Counted from the stretch's first letter, positions 1-8,797 are shown. The stretch: 20,103 bases of DNA from Acidisphaera sp035272265 (GCA_035272265.1 DATEQV010000192.1:1-20103); one strand, 5' to 3'. Numbers and translations: made by a program. Notes: a model not told the origin generated them from the sequence alone.

Positions 1-87
1 GGGCCGCCGTGCATACCGTGCATTTGCAAGCACTATGTGGCCGGCCGGTGGAAACAGCCAAACGCACCGGATTGGGAGGAGAACGCC
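1..87. other. Upstream edge, no supported gene
   Basis: This is the leader of selD. It carries the SD sequence GGAGG at 75-79 for the TTG start at 88. The selD frame stays open through it and would read a Cys-rich stretch (PCIPCICKHY), so a longer SelD or the tail of an upstream gene cannot be excluded. No homology is recognised. Confidence 0.3.
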
Positions 88-1158
88 TTGGACGCACCGC
101 ACCCCACCTCGCCCCTCGGCACGCCGCGTCTGACGTCGCTCGCGCATGGCGGCGGCTGCGGCTGCAAGCTCGCGCCGGCCGTGCTTCAGCGCCTGCTGTC
201 GGGACTGCCTGCCGGCGGGCCGTTTCCGGATCTTCTCGTTGGCACCGAGACGGCCGACGACGCGGCGGTGCTGCGACTCGATGCCGAGCGCGCCCTGGTC
301 GCGACGACGGACTTCTTCACGCCCATCGTCGACGATCCGTACGAGTTCGGCCGCATCGCCGCGACCAACGCGCTGTCGGACGTCTATGCGATGGGCGGCC
401 GGCCGATCCTGGCGCTGTCGCTGCTCGGCATGCCGGTCGGCAAGCTGCCGGAGGAGATCGTCCGGGCCATCCTGGCGGGCGGCTCCGCAGTCTGCGCCGA
501 GGCGGGCGTTCCGGTCGCGGGCGGGCATTCGATCGACAGTCCGGAGCCGATCTACGGGCTGGTGGCGCTCGGCCTGGTGCATCCGGATCGCGTGCTGCGG
601 AACGCGACCGCGCAGGCCGGCGACGTGCTGCTGCTGACCAAGGGCCTGGGCATCGGGATCTTCAGCGCGGCGCTCAAGCAGGGGCGGCTGGCGGATGCGG
701 ACTACCGCACAATGCTGGCCTCGACGACGCAGCGCAACGACGTCGGCCCCGTGCTGGCGGGACTCGACGGCGTGCATGCGGCAACCGACGTGACCGGGTT
801 CGGGCTGCTCGGCCACCTGCTGGAGATGTGCCGTGGCTCCGGGCTGCGCGCGTCGCTGCGCGAGGCCGACGTGCCGATCCTGCCCGGGGCCACGGCGCTG
901 GCCGAAGCTGGCGTCGCCACGGGCGCGGCGAGACGGAACTGGGACAGCTACGGCGCCGAGGTGATCCTGCCGGCGCCGATCGCGTCCTGGCGGCAGGGCC
1001 TGCTGTGCGACCCGCAGACCAGCGGCGGGCTTCTGGTGGCGATCGCGCCGGATGCCGCCGAGCGCGTCCTCGGAGTCGTGCGCGGGGCGGGGTTCGAGCG
1101 CGCAGCGATCATTGGCCGCCTGTCGGCCGGTGTCCCGGGCGTCGAGGTCACCGACTGA
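88..1158 (+). CDS. selD: Selenide, water dikinase (selenophosphate synthetase)
   Basis: SelD makes selenophosphate from selenide and ATP; this is the selenium donor for selenocysteinyl-tRNA synthesis. The N-terminal motif HGGGCGCK matches the SelD catalytic Cys/Lys loop, here with Cys rather than Sec at the active site. Other family signatures in order are TTDFFTPIVDDPYEFGRIA, NALSDVYAMGG, AGGHSID, DVTGFGLLGH and QTSGGLL. The frame is open to the window edge and an ATG lies at 37, but I chose TTG at 88 because GGAGG at 75-79 sits 8 bases before it and the protein (356 aa) then matches the usual ~350. It lies 119 bp upstream of fdnG, whose UGA needs its product. Its position at the window edge suggests selA/selB lie just outside, which is inference. 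Function is near certain; the start is likely. Confidence 0.95.
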   Translation: MDAPHPTSPLGTPRLTSLAHGGGCGCKLAPAVLQRLLSGLPAGGPFPDLLVGTETADDAAVLRLDAERALVATTDFFTPIVDDPYEFGRIAATNALSDVYAMGGRPILALSLLGMPVGKLPEEIVRAILAGGSAVCAEAGVPVAGGHSIDSPEPIYGLVALGLVHPDRVLRNATAQAGDVLLLTKGLGIGIFSAALKQGRLADADYRTMLASTTQRNDVGPVLAGLDGVHAATDVTGFGLLGHLLEMCRGSGLRASLREADVPILPGATALAEAGVATGAARRNWDSYGAEVILPAPIASWRQGLLCDPQTSGGLLVAIAPDAAERVLGVVRGAGFERAAIIGRLSAGVPGVEVTD

Positions 1159-1200
1159 ACAACCGGCCGCGGCTGGTGGCTGGCCGTCAGCCCGGCTGGC

Positions 1201-1229
1201 TTGACAGCGCAGCACGCCAGACTGACCCT
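1201..1229 (+). promoter_or_regulatory. Weak candidate promoter upstream of fdnG
   Basis: A consensus -35 hexamer TTGACA lies at 1201-1206 in the 119-bp gap between selD and fdnG. The hexamer at the proper spacing (GACCCT, 1224-1229) is a poor -10. No clear FNR or sigma-54 site was seen. The fdn genes may have their own promoter here or be read through from selD. This is a weak call. Confidence 0.22.
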
Positions 1230-1277
1230 GATTTCAACGAGCGAATAGCTGTCGTCGGTGCGCTGGGAGGCACGACC

Positions 1278-4200
1278 ATGACCATGCAGTTGACCCGCCG
1301 AGGCCTTCTCCAGGGCGTCGGCGCGGGGCTTGCGGTTTCTTCCCTCGGCGCTCTCGGCTTTGGCGCGCTCGAACAGGCGGCGGCCGCCACGGTGCGGCCG
1401 TTCAAGCTCGCGGGCGCCAAGGAGACGCGGAACAACTGTCCGTATTGCTCCGTCGGCTGCGGCATCATCATGTACAGCCTCGGCGACGGGTCGAAGAACG
1501 CCAAGCCGTCGGTGTTCCACATCGAAGGCGACCCGGACCATCCGGTCAGCCGCGGCTCGTTGTGTCCGAAAGGATCCGCGCTGCTCGATTTCGTCCATTC
1601 CGACACCCGCACGAAGTTCCCGCTCTATCGCGCGCCCGGATCGGACAAGTGGGAGATCAAGTCCTGGGATTGGACGCTCGATCGCATCGCCCGCCTGATC
1701 AAGGAAGACCGCGACAAGAACCTGATCACGAAGAACGCCGACGGCGTGACGGTGAACCGCTGGATCACCACAGGTTTCCTCGGGGCGTCCGCCACCACGA
1801 ACGAGACCGCCTACCTCACCTGGAAGGTGGTCCGCAGCATGGGCGCCTTGGTCTTCGACAACCAGGCCCGAGTATGACACGGACCCTCGGTGGCCAGTTT
1901 GGCCCCATCCTTCGGCCGCGGCGCGATGACCAACACCTGGATGGACATCAAGAACGCGGATCTGATCATCGTCATGGGCGGCAACGCGGCGGAGGCGCAC
2001 CCGGTCGGCTTCAAGTGGGTCATCGAGGCTAAGGTCAAGAACAAGGCGCGCCTGATCGTCGTTGATCCGCGCTTCACGCGCACCGCATCGGTCGCCGACT
2101 TCTATTGCCCGATCCGTCCGGGAACCGACATCGCGTTCCTGTCGGGCGTGACCAGATACCTGCTCGAGAACGACAAGATCCACCACGAATACGTCACCGC
2201 ATACACCAACGCGAGCTACGTCGTCCGCGACGGTTTCGAGTTCAACGAAGGCCTGTTCAGCGGCTATCACGAAGACAAGCGCGCGTACGACACCACCAGC
2301 TGGGAATACGAGATCGGCGACGACGGCTTCGCCGTCACCGACCCGACGATGCAGCATCCGCGCTGCGTGGTGCAGCTGTTGCGCAAGCACGTCGAGGCGT
2401 TCACGCCCGAGATGGTCGAGCGCATCTGTGGCAGCCCGAAGGACAAGTTCCTGAAGGTCTGCGAGATGATCGCGTCGTGCTCCACGCCCAACCGCGTGAT
2501 GACGTCGTTGTACGCTCTTGGGTGGACGCAGCACAGCAAGGGTGCGCAGAATATCCGCGCGATGTGCATCGTCCAGAGCCTGCTCGGCAACGTCGGCATG
2601 CCGGGCGGCGGCGTCAACGCGCTGCGCGGCCATTCGAACATCCAGGGGCTGACCGATCTCGGCCTGCTGAGCGAGTTGATGCCGGGCTATCTCGATCTGC
2701 CGACCGATGCCGACAAGGACATCGGCGGCTACATGTCGCGCCATGCGTTCAAGCCGCTGCGTCCCGGCCAGACCAGTTACTGGCAGAACTATCCGAAGTT
2801 CTTCGTCAGCCTGATGAAGGCGGTGTGGGGCAAGGCGGCAACGGCGGACAACAACTGGGCCTTCGACTACCTGCCCAAGCGCGACGTGCCGACCTACGAC
2901 ATCCTGCGCGCGTTCGACCTCGCCAAGCAGGGCAAGATGAACGGCTACGTCATGCAGGGGTTCAACCCGCTGATGACGTTCCCGAACAAGGCAAAGATGA
3001 CCGAGGGGCTGAGCAGGCTGAAGTTCCTGGTGGTCATGGACCCGCTGCAGACGGAGACCGCGCGGTTCTGGGAGAACCACGGCGTCTACAACGACGTCGA
3101 CCCGTCGAAGATACAGACCGAGGTGTTCGAGCTGCCGACCACCTGCTTCGCGGAGGACGAGGGCTCGCTGTCGAACTCCTCGCGCTGGCTGCAATGGCAC
3201 TGGGCGGCGCAACAGCCGCCGGGTCAGGCGCGAGCCGACACGGAGATCATGGCCGGCATGTATCTGCGCCTGCGCGATCTGTACCGGCTCGAGGGCGGCG
3301 CCTTCCCGGACCCGATCCTGAACCTGCAGTGGCCCTATACGAATCCCGAGGCGCCGCGTCCCGACGAACTCGCCCGTGAGATCAACGGCTACGTGGTCGA
3401 GAACATCACCGATCCCAGCGATCCGACGAAGGTGGTGATGCCGGCGGGGCGGCAGCTCGACGGGTTCGCGCAGCTGCGCGACGACGGCAAGACCGCGAGC
3501 GGCTGCTGGATCTATTCCGGCTGCTACACCGAGGCGGGCAACATGATGGCCCGCCGCGATTCGACCGATCCGGACGAACGCGGCATCGCGCCGCGCTGGG
3601 CTTGGGCGTGGCCGGTGAACCGGCGGATCCTGTACAACCGCGCTTCGTCCGACCCGAACGGCAATCCGTGGAACGCCGAGAACCGGCTGGTCTGGTGGAA
3701 CGGCAAGCAATGGGTCGGCTACGACGTGCCGGACTACGCTCCGACCGTCTCGCCCGCACAGGGCGTGGGCCCGTTCATCATGAACCAGGAGGGCGTGGCG
3801 CGCCTGTACGTGCGCCGACTGATGGGCGACGGGCCGTTTCCGTCGCACTACGAGCCGTTCGAATCACCGCAGGCGAACCTTGTTGCACCGAAGCTCCGGG
3901 GTGCTCCGGCCGCGCGCATCTTCAAGGACGACCTGGAGCAACTCGGTCTCCCGAGCAGCTTCCCCTACGTGGCGACGAGCTACCGCCTCACCGAGCACTT
4001 CCACTACTGGACCAAGCACGCTGAAATCAACGCGATCCTGCAGCCACAGCAGTTCGTCGAGATCGGCGAGGCGCTGGCCCGCGAGAAAGGCATCGCCGAC
4101 GGCGCCTGGGTCCGTGTTTGGAGCGCGCGCGGCGAGCTCAAGGCGCGGGCGAGCGTCAACAAGCGGATCCGGCCGCTGATATGCGACGGCAAGCCCGTGC

Positions 4201-4382
4201 ACGTGGTCGGGATTCCGCATCACTGGGGCTTCGTGGGCCAGACGAAGAAGGGCTGGAGCCCCAACTCGCTGACGCCCGTGGTGGGCGACGCCAACACGCA
4301 GACGCCCGAGTTCAAGGCGTGGCTGGTCAACGTCGAACTGACGACCCCGCCCCCGCCATCGCCGCAGGAAGCGGTGAGCTGA
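1278..4382 (+). CDS. fdnG: Formate dehydrogenase-N/O alpha subunit, selenocysteine protein (UGA read through)
   Basis: Catalytic molybdopterin/[4Fe-4S] subunit of respiratory formate dehydrogenase, oxidising formate in the periplasm. The ATG at 1278 follows GGGAGG (1265-1270). The N-terminus has a Tat signal (TRRGLLQ, R7-R8) with a hydrophobic stretch to about residue 37. A [4Fe-4S] site is formed by Cys54, 57, 61 and 96, followed by Lys98. The TGA at 1875-1877 is codon 200, in the context NQARV-stop-HGPSVASLAP, which matches E. coli FdnG around Sec196; all cofactor residues share the same +4 offset. Reading through gives 1034 aa against about 1015 in E. coli. The downstream half continues in frame with GGNAAEAHPVGFKW and DPRFTRTA, and ends with a molybdopterin-dinucleotide-binding domain (HYWTKHAEINAI). 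It is followed by fdnH 13 bp later. Gene callers will split this gene at the UGA. Identity is very secure. Confidence 0.97.
1875..1877 (+). other. fdnG: Selenocysteine codon (UGA) in fdnG
   Basis: In-frame TGA encoding Sec200. It is flanked by the conserved V-U-H-G active-site sequence of formate dehydrogenases and followed by a SECIS hairpin. SelD is encoded immediately upstream. Sec is expected to be a ligand of the molybdenum (or tungsten) centre, with the adjacent His201 catalytic, as known for the E. coli enzymes. Confidence 0.96.
1881..1910 (+). promoter_or_regulatory. Bacterial SECIS element
   Basis: Hairpin starting 3 bases after the UGA, folded by eye. The outer pairs are GGA (1881-1883) with UCC (1908-1910). 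The upper stem pairs G1889-G1890 with C1905-C1906, then a single bulged U1891, then GGCC (1892-1895) with GGCC (1901-1904), closing on the loop AGUUU (1896-1900). A bulged U and a GU in the apical loop are the features SelB is known to recognise in E. coli fdhF/fdnG. The element also encodes FdnG residues, so it is constrained twice. Confidence 0.9.
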
Positions 4383-4395
4383 GAGGGGGAGCGCC

Positions 4396-5331
4396 ATGAC
4401 CGTCCAGACCAACAACTACCCGTCGCTCGACATCATCCGTCGCTCGGCGACGAACTCGGCGCCGCCCCAGATCCGCACCGAGATGGAGGTCGCGAAGCTC
4501 ATCGACGTCACGCGCTGCGTCGGCTGCAAGGCCTGCCAGTCGGCGTGCGACGAGTGGAACGACCTGCGCCAGAAGCCCGGCACGTTCGACGGCTCGATCC
4601 AGAATCCGCCCGACCTCGATGCCAAGACGTGGACGCTGATGCGGTTCACCGAGCACGAGACCGAGGGCGGCGACCTGGAGTGGCTGATCCGCAAGGACGG
4701 CTGCATGCACTGCAGCGATCCGGGCTGCCTGAAGGCCTGCCCGTCGCCCGGTGCGATCGTGCAGTACGCGAACGGCATCGTCGACTTCAACGAAGGCGAG
4801 TGCATTTCCTGCGGCTATTGCGTGAAGGGCTGCCCGTTCAACATCCCGCGCTACGCCGAGGTCGACAGGAAGGCGTACAAGTGCACGCTGTGCTCGGACC
4901 GCGTCTCGGTCGGCCTCGAGCCGGCCTGCGCGAAGGCGTGCCCCACGGGGGCGATCATGTTCGGCAGCAAGGCCGGCATGATCGAGCAGGCGGCCGACCG
5001 CATCGAGGAGCTGAAGGAGCGCGGGTTCCAGAACGCCGGCCTGTACGATCCGCCCGGCGTCGGCGGCACGCACGTCATGTACGTGCTGCATCACGCCGAC
5101 CAGCCGGAGCTGTATCAGGGCCTGCCGAAGGATCCGCGCATCAGCCCGCTCGTCAACGTCTGGAAGGGCAGCGCGAAGGTGTTCGGCTGGGCGATGATGG
5201 GCCTCGCCGCCATCGGCACGTTCGTGCACTACATCACGGTCGGGCGCGACGAGGTGGAGGAGGACGCCGAAGACGCGGCGCTGCGGATGGAGGCCGAAAC
5301 GAAGGCCCGCGCCTCCGAGAGGAGGGCATAG
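4396..5331 (+). CDS. fdnH: Formate dehydrogenase iron-sulfur (beta) subunit
   Basis: Electron-transfer subunit carrying four [4Fe-4S] clusters between FdnG and the cytochrome b subunit. Four cysteine clusters are visible: CVGCKACQSAC (Cys41, 44, 47, 51), CMHCSDPGCLKACP, CISCGYCVKGCP, and CTLCSDR with CAKACPTGA. Near the C-terminus is one membrane-spanning segment (VFGWAMMGLAAIGTFVHYI, roughly residues 260-282), followed by a charged acidic/basic tail. Length is 311 aa against about 294 in E. coli. The ATG at 4396 follows a purine-rich SD (GAGAGGGGGAG). It lies 13 bp after fdnG and 2 bp before fdnI, so it is certainly co-transcribed. It has no signal peptide and is expected to be exported with FdnG through Tat as a complex, as known for the family. 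Confidence 0.96.
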   Translation: MTVQTNNYPSLDIIRRSATNSAPPQIRTEMEVAKLIDVTRCVGCKACQSACDEWNDLRQKPGTFDGSIQNPPDLDAKTWTLMRFTEHETEGGDLEWLIRKDGCMHCSDPGCLKACPSPGAIVQYANGIVDFNEGECISCGYCVKGCPFNIPRYAEVDRKAYKCTLCSDRVSVGLEPACAKACPTGAIMFGSKAGMIEQAADRIEELKERGFQNAGLYDPPGVGGTHVMYVLHHADQPELYQGLPKDPRISPLVNVWKGSAKVFGWAMMGLAAIGTFVHYITVGRDEVEEDAEDAALRMEAETKARASERRA

Positions 5332-5333
5332 TC

Positions 5334-6014
5334 ATGGATGCGACGACCGAGCGCCACCAGCGCGTTTATGTGTATCGCTACGGTCCGCTGCAGCGTCTGA
5401 ACCACTGGCTGACGGCGACGCTGTTCATACTGCTCGCGGCCAGCGGCCTGTCGATGTGGTATCCGTCGCTGTTCTGGCTGTCGTGGATCTTCAACGGGGG
5501 CGAGGCGGCGCGCTGGGTGCACCCGTATCTGGGCTGCGCGCTGGTGCTCAGCTTCTTCCTGCTCGCCGTCCAGTTCGTCAGCAACAACGTGCCGAACGGG
5601 GACGACGTGCGGTGGATGCGGAAGATCCGCACCGTCATGGCCAACCGGCATGACGACCTGCCCGATCTCGGCAAGTACAACGCCGGGCAGAAGATCGTCT
5701 ATTGGGGCCAGGTGACGATGATCCCGATCATGTTCGTCACCGGGCTGATGATCTGGCAGGTGTATTTCGGCGGTTGGCTGTCGATCGAGGGACAGCGGAT
5801 CGCCATCCTGCTCCACTCGCTCGCGGCGGTGATCGCGATCACGATCATCATCGTGCATGTCTACGCCGCGTTCTGGGTCGTGGGCACCGGCCGGGCGATG
5901 ATTCGCGGCACGGTGACCGGCGGCTGGGCCTACACGCATCACCGCCGCTGGTATCGCGAAAGCCTGGAGAAAGGCCTGACCCGCACGGGCCCTGCCATGC
6001 ACGGTGATGACTGA
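5334..6014 (+). CDS. fdnI: Formate dehydrogenase cytochrome b556 (gamma) subunit
   Basis: Integral membrane dihaem cytochrome b that passes electrons from FdnH to the quinone pool. The protein is 226 aa (217 in E. coli FdnI) with four hydrophobic segments. The four haem-ligand histidines are visible: His24 (LNHWL), His63 (WVHPYLG), His161 (LLHSLAA) and His175 (IVHVYAAFW), each offset by +6 from the E. coli ligands 18, 57, 155 and 169. The chosen ATG at 5334 lies 2 bp after the fdnH stop, with GAGAGGAGGG just upstream inside the end of fdnH. The open frame extends further upstream but that part is the shadow of fdnH. The 3' end overlaps fdhE. Confidence 0.95.
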   Translation: MDATTERHQRVYVYRYGPLQRLNHWLTATLFILLAASGLSMWYPSLFWLSWIFNGGEAARWVHPYLGCALVLSFFLLAVQFVSNNVPNGDDVRWMRKIRTVMANRHDDLPDLGKYNAGQKIVYWGQVTMIPIMFVTGLMIWQVYFGGWLSIEGQRIAILLHSLAAVIAITIIIVHVYAAFWVVGTGRAMIRGTVTGGWAYTHHRRWYRESLEKGLTRTGPAMHGDD

Positions 6015-6945
6015 CCGCAAGCAGGACCGCCCGCAAGACACTGGCAGCCGGTTCGATCAGGTCAGCCGGGGTGGCATCGGCGAGCCGGACTTTGCCCGGC
6101 TGCCCGATCCAAGCCGGCTGTTCGCGACGCGCGCGGCGCGGTTCGCCGCGCTGGCGGCGGACAATGCGCTGGGTCCGTATCTGACGTTCCTCGTCCGGAT
6201 CGCGGACGCACAGCACCGCGCGGTCGGCGCGCTGCCGCCGTTGCCGCCGCCCGACCAGGACCGCATCGCCCAGCGCCTGTCGCACGGCATGCCGCTGCTG
6301 TCGAAGGACGACCTGGCCGGGGATGACGATTTCGCGCGCGCGCTCGACTGGGTCTGCCACGCGCTCTACGTGTCGGCGGCACCCGAGCCGGCGGTCGCCG
6401 CGCTGTCGCGTCTCGCCGAGATGCCCTGGCCCGAGCGCCTGACGCTGGCGAACGCGGCCTTCGACGGCAGCTATCCGGCCGAGCAGTTGGGCGAGTGCCT
6501 GTACGTGGCTGCTGCGCTGCAAGTGCATCTCGCGCGGCGCGCGGCCCAGCTCGACCAGGCGTCGCTGCGGCCGCTCGAAGCCGCCGTGTGTCCGGCCTGC
6601 GGCAGCATGCCTGTGGCGAGCGTCGTCGTCGGCTGGGCGAAGGCGGACAACGCCCGCTACTGCGCCTGCGCGCTTTGCGGCACGATGTGGAACTACGTGC
6701 GCATCAAGTGCACGTCCTGCGAGTCGACGGCCGACCTGACCTATTACACGATCGAGGAACAGTCGAAGGATCACGCCGTCGAGGCGTGCGGGATCTGCAG
6801 GACCTACATCAAGCATCTGCACCAGGAACGCGACACCAGGATCGAGCCGCTGGCCGACGACATCGGATCGTTCGGCCTCGACCTGCTCGTCCGCGAAAAG
6901 GGTTTCGAGCGCGGGGCGGTGAACCCGTTCATGGTGACGCCGTAG
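6007..6945 (+). CDS. fdhE: Formate dehydrogenase accessory protein FdhE
   Basis: Cytoplasmic maturation factor needed for active Tat-exported formate dehydrogenases; it binds metal through rubredoxin-like CxxC motifs. Four CxxC pairs are present: Cys195/198 (CPACG), 221/224 (CALCG), 235/238 (CTSCE) and 261/264 (CGICR). The GSMPVAS and YIKHLHQE context is typical of FdhE. The protein is 312 aa, the family norm. The start is ATG 6007, which overlaps the end of fdnI by 8 bases; GTG 6004 directly before it is an alternative. The overlap implies translational coupling to the enzyme genes. It ends 41 bp from the convergent RTX gene. Confidence 0.95.
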   Translation: MTDRKQDRPQDTGSRFDQVSRGGIGEPDFARLPDPSRLFATRAARFAALAADNALGPYLTFLVRIADAQHRAVGALPPLPPPDQDRIAQRLSHGMPLLSKDDLAGDDDFARALDWVCHALYVSAAPEPAVAALSRLAEMPWPERLTLANAAFDGSYPAEQLGECLYVAAALQVHLARRAAQLDQASLRPLEAAVCPACGSMPVASVVVGWAKADNARYCACALCGTMWNYVRIKCTSCESTADLTYYTIEEQSKDHAVEACGICRTYIKHLHQERDTRIEPLADDIGSFGLDLLVREKGFERGAVNPFMVTP

Positions 6946-6963
6946 GTCGTCGCAGCGCGAACA

Positions 6964-6977
6964 CGGGAGCAGTCCCG
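6964..6977. terminator. Weak hairpin between convergent genes
   Basis: CGGGA and TCCCG (5-bp stem, GCAG loop) lie in the 40-bp gap between the convergent ends of fdhE and the RTX gene. The hairpin could stop transcription from either side, but neither side has a proper T-run. Confidence 0.3.
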
Positions 6978-6985
6978 GTCTTCGA

Positions 6986-8761
6986 TCAGTGCGGCGGCGC
7001 GAAGATGAAGTCGTTGTAGGTCAGCTGTGACTGCGACTGCCCGCTGCCGCCAATCTGGAATGCCCCACCGTCGATCTGCGCCACGACCTGGAAGCCGTTC
7101 ACTGTCCCCGTCGGGGAGACTTCCAGGAAGCCGGTCAACGCGGTCGGGCCAAGCGGCACGACTTTCACATACTGTGCGAGATCACCCGGCGTGACGTTCG
7201 CGCCCACCAACAGGGCCGCGAGGTTGATCTTGTCCTGACCCGGCTGGAAGTCCGTGATCCGGCTATACGTCGGCGACAGGTGCGTGAACACGAACGTGTC
7301 GTTTCCCGGCCCGCCGGTCAGCACGTCCGCACCCAGGCCCGCGACCAGCACGGCGTTGCCGTCCCCGCCGTCGAGCACATCGTTGCCGCTGCCGCCGATC
7401 AGGGTGTCGTTGCCCGGCCCGCCGAGCAGGACATTGTTGCCGCTCCAGGCGACCAGCGCGTCGTTGCCGCTGCCCGCGACGAGCGTGTCATTGCCGCTGC
7501 CGCCGACCAGCAGGTCGGTGCCGCCCTGGCCGATCAGAGTCTCGCCCTGCGCATTCGCCAGCAGCACGCCGCCTGTCAGCGGCGCGAGCAGGATCGCGCC
7601 CTGACTGTCGCCCGGACCGGCAGTCTGGACGCTCGACCCCAGCTGCGATGCGCTCGCGACCCCGTTGAGGATGACGGTCTGTGCGGATCCGCCGGTGCCG
7701 AGCGTGATCGTCAGATCGCCGTGCCCGTCGGTGCCATAGCGCTGCTGTCCGGAAACGCCGGCCAGCACCAGCCGATCGCGGCCGGCGTTGAAGTTGGTGA
7801 TTGTTGTGACGGCGCCGGACGCGCGCTGGATCACGAAACGGTCCGCTCCGGACCCGCCCGTGAGCGTGTCGGCCCCGCTGCCGGCCACCAGCGTGACCTC
7901 GCCGGTGCCGGCATTGAGCGAGTCCGCGCCGCCGCCGGCGACGAGGTAGTCGGTGCCGGTCCCGCCCGACAGCGTCGCGTGGCCGCTCCCCGCGATCAGG
8001 ATGTCGTTGCCGCTGCCGCCATCGAGCACGTCGGTGCCCTTGCCGCCGAGCAGCAGGTCGTTGCCGCTTCCCCCCGTGACCGTCGTGTTGCCGTCGCCCG
8101 CACCGAGGATGTCGTTCCCCGATCCGCCGACCACGGAGGTGAAGCTCAGCTTCGACACCTCCTGCTCGACGCTCACCAGCCCGTAAGGGGCGGGCTCGAC
8201 GCTGCCGTCAGGCTTCTGGATGACGCCGGCGGTGCCCACCGCCGGGCCGTTCGGGCGCGTGTCGATCACCGATCCGGTGAATGCGGACAGATCCAGCGTC
8301 GAGAACTGCGACAAGTTCTGCGTCAACGCGCCCAGCACGTCCTGCGTGAAGTTGGACGGGTTCAGCAGCACGGAGAGGAACTCGGCGAACGGCAACGCCG
8401 GGCCTTCCGCATTGGCCGCCGCCGACACCGCGAGCTTGCCCGTCGTGTCGTCGGTGACCGTCGCGGACAGGAACTGCACCGGATAGTGGCCGGCCGTCGC
8501 CGGCGTGAGTGCCGCGATGATCGTGGAAAGCGTGTCCGGCACGATCGAGGCGAAGTTGCCGGTGAAATCGAACGTGTAGTCGAACTGCCCCGCCGGCAGT
8601 CCGAACAGCGAACTGTCCAGCGTGAAGCTGAGCGAGGTCGGCGTAACCTGCAGACCGAGCGGCCCGAGCAGAAGCCCGGCGATGTAGGAGGTCGATAGCC
8701 CCGCCAGGCTGGGATAGGCGGGAAACCCGGCGAGGCCAGGACCGAGCTGAATCGTTGCCAA
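6986..8761 (-). CDS. RTX (haemolysin-type calcium-binding repeat) protein, putative type I secreted
   Basis: Large (591 aa) protein without a signal peptide. The N-terminal ~205 residues are of unknown function. Two blocks of glycine/aspartate nonapeptide RTX repeats (GGSGNDILG type) lie at about residues 211-308 and 405-490, and should fold as calcium-binding beta-rolls. Each block is followed by a similar module (ITNFNAGRDRLVLAG and ITDFQPGQDKINLAALL). The C-terminus (NDFIFAPPH) fits a type I secretion target. No enzymatic motif was recognised, so function is unknown; adhesin, surface-layer or extracellular protein are options. There is no ATG: the only start after the in-frame upstream stop is TTG at 8761, with a weak GGGG SD. 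Type I transporter genes are not in the window. A 10-bp inverted repeat lies just upstream. Confidence 0.85.
   Translation of the reverse strand: MATIQLGPGLAGFPAYPSLAGLSTSYIAGLLLGPLGLQVTPTSLSFTLDSSLFGLPAGQFDYTFDFTGNFASIVPDTLSTIIAALTPATAGHYPVQFLSATVTDDTTGKLAVSAAANAEGPALPFAEFLSVLLNPSNFTQDVLGALTQNLSQFSTLDLSAFTGSVIDTRPNGPAVGTAGVIQKPDGSVEPAPYGLVSVEQEVSKLSFTSVVGGSGNDILGAGDGNTTVTGGSGNDLLLGGKGTDVLDGGSGNDILIAGSGHATLSGGTGTDYLVAGGGADSLNAGTGEVTLVAGSGADTLTGGSGADRFVIQRASGAVTTITNFNAGRDRLVLAGVSGQQRYGTDGHGDLTITLGTGGSAQTVILNGVASASQLGSSVQTAGPGDSQGAILLAPLTGGVLLANAQGETLIGQGGTDLLVGGSGNDTLVAGSGNDALVAWSGNNVLLGGPGNDTLIGGSGNDVLDGGDGNAVLVAGLGADVLTGGPGNDTFVFTHLSPTYSRITDFQPGQDKINLAALLVGANVTPGDLAQYVKVVPLGPTALTGFLEVSPTGTVNGFQVVAQIDGGAFQIGGSGQSQSQLTYNDFIFAPPH
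7286..8135 (-). repeat. Two blocks of RTX nonapeptide-coding repeats
   Basis: Degenerate ~27-bp coding repeats (GGxGxDxLx units) in the RTX gene, at roughly 7837-8135 and 7286-7550. They are separated by about 290 bp encoding a non-repeat module. The repeats are protein-driven, not a tandem DNA satellite or CRISPR. Confidence 0.85.
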
Positions 8762-8797
8762 CGTCGTCGTGCCCCATTCTGGTGCGCCGGCACTGCG

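Noticed and set aside
1178..1192. GGCTG/CAGCC hairpin after selD as terminator
   Set aside because: The short stem has no T-run; such pairings are common by chance in GC-rich sequence.
9..1277. Long N-terminal extension in frame with fdnG
   Set aside because: This part overlaps selD and reads as Arg/Gly/Ala-rich noise. fdnG has a strong SD and a Tat signal starting at 1278.
948..3848. 966-codon open frame on the - strand
   Set aside because: It runs antisense to selD and fdnG with a low-complexity His/Arg/Ala-rich translation and no domain; it is a GC-rich shadow of the conserved coding frames.
7286..8135. Regular short repeats resembling a repeat array
   Set aside because: The repeats are degenerate 27-bp codon units of RTX nonapeptides inside an open frame, with no constant spacer/repeat structure, so not CRISPR.
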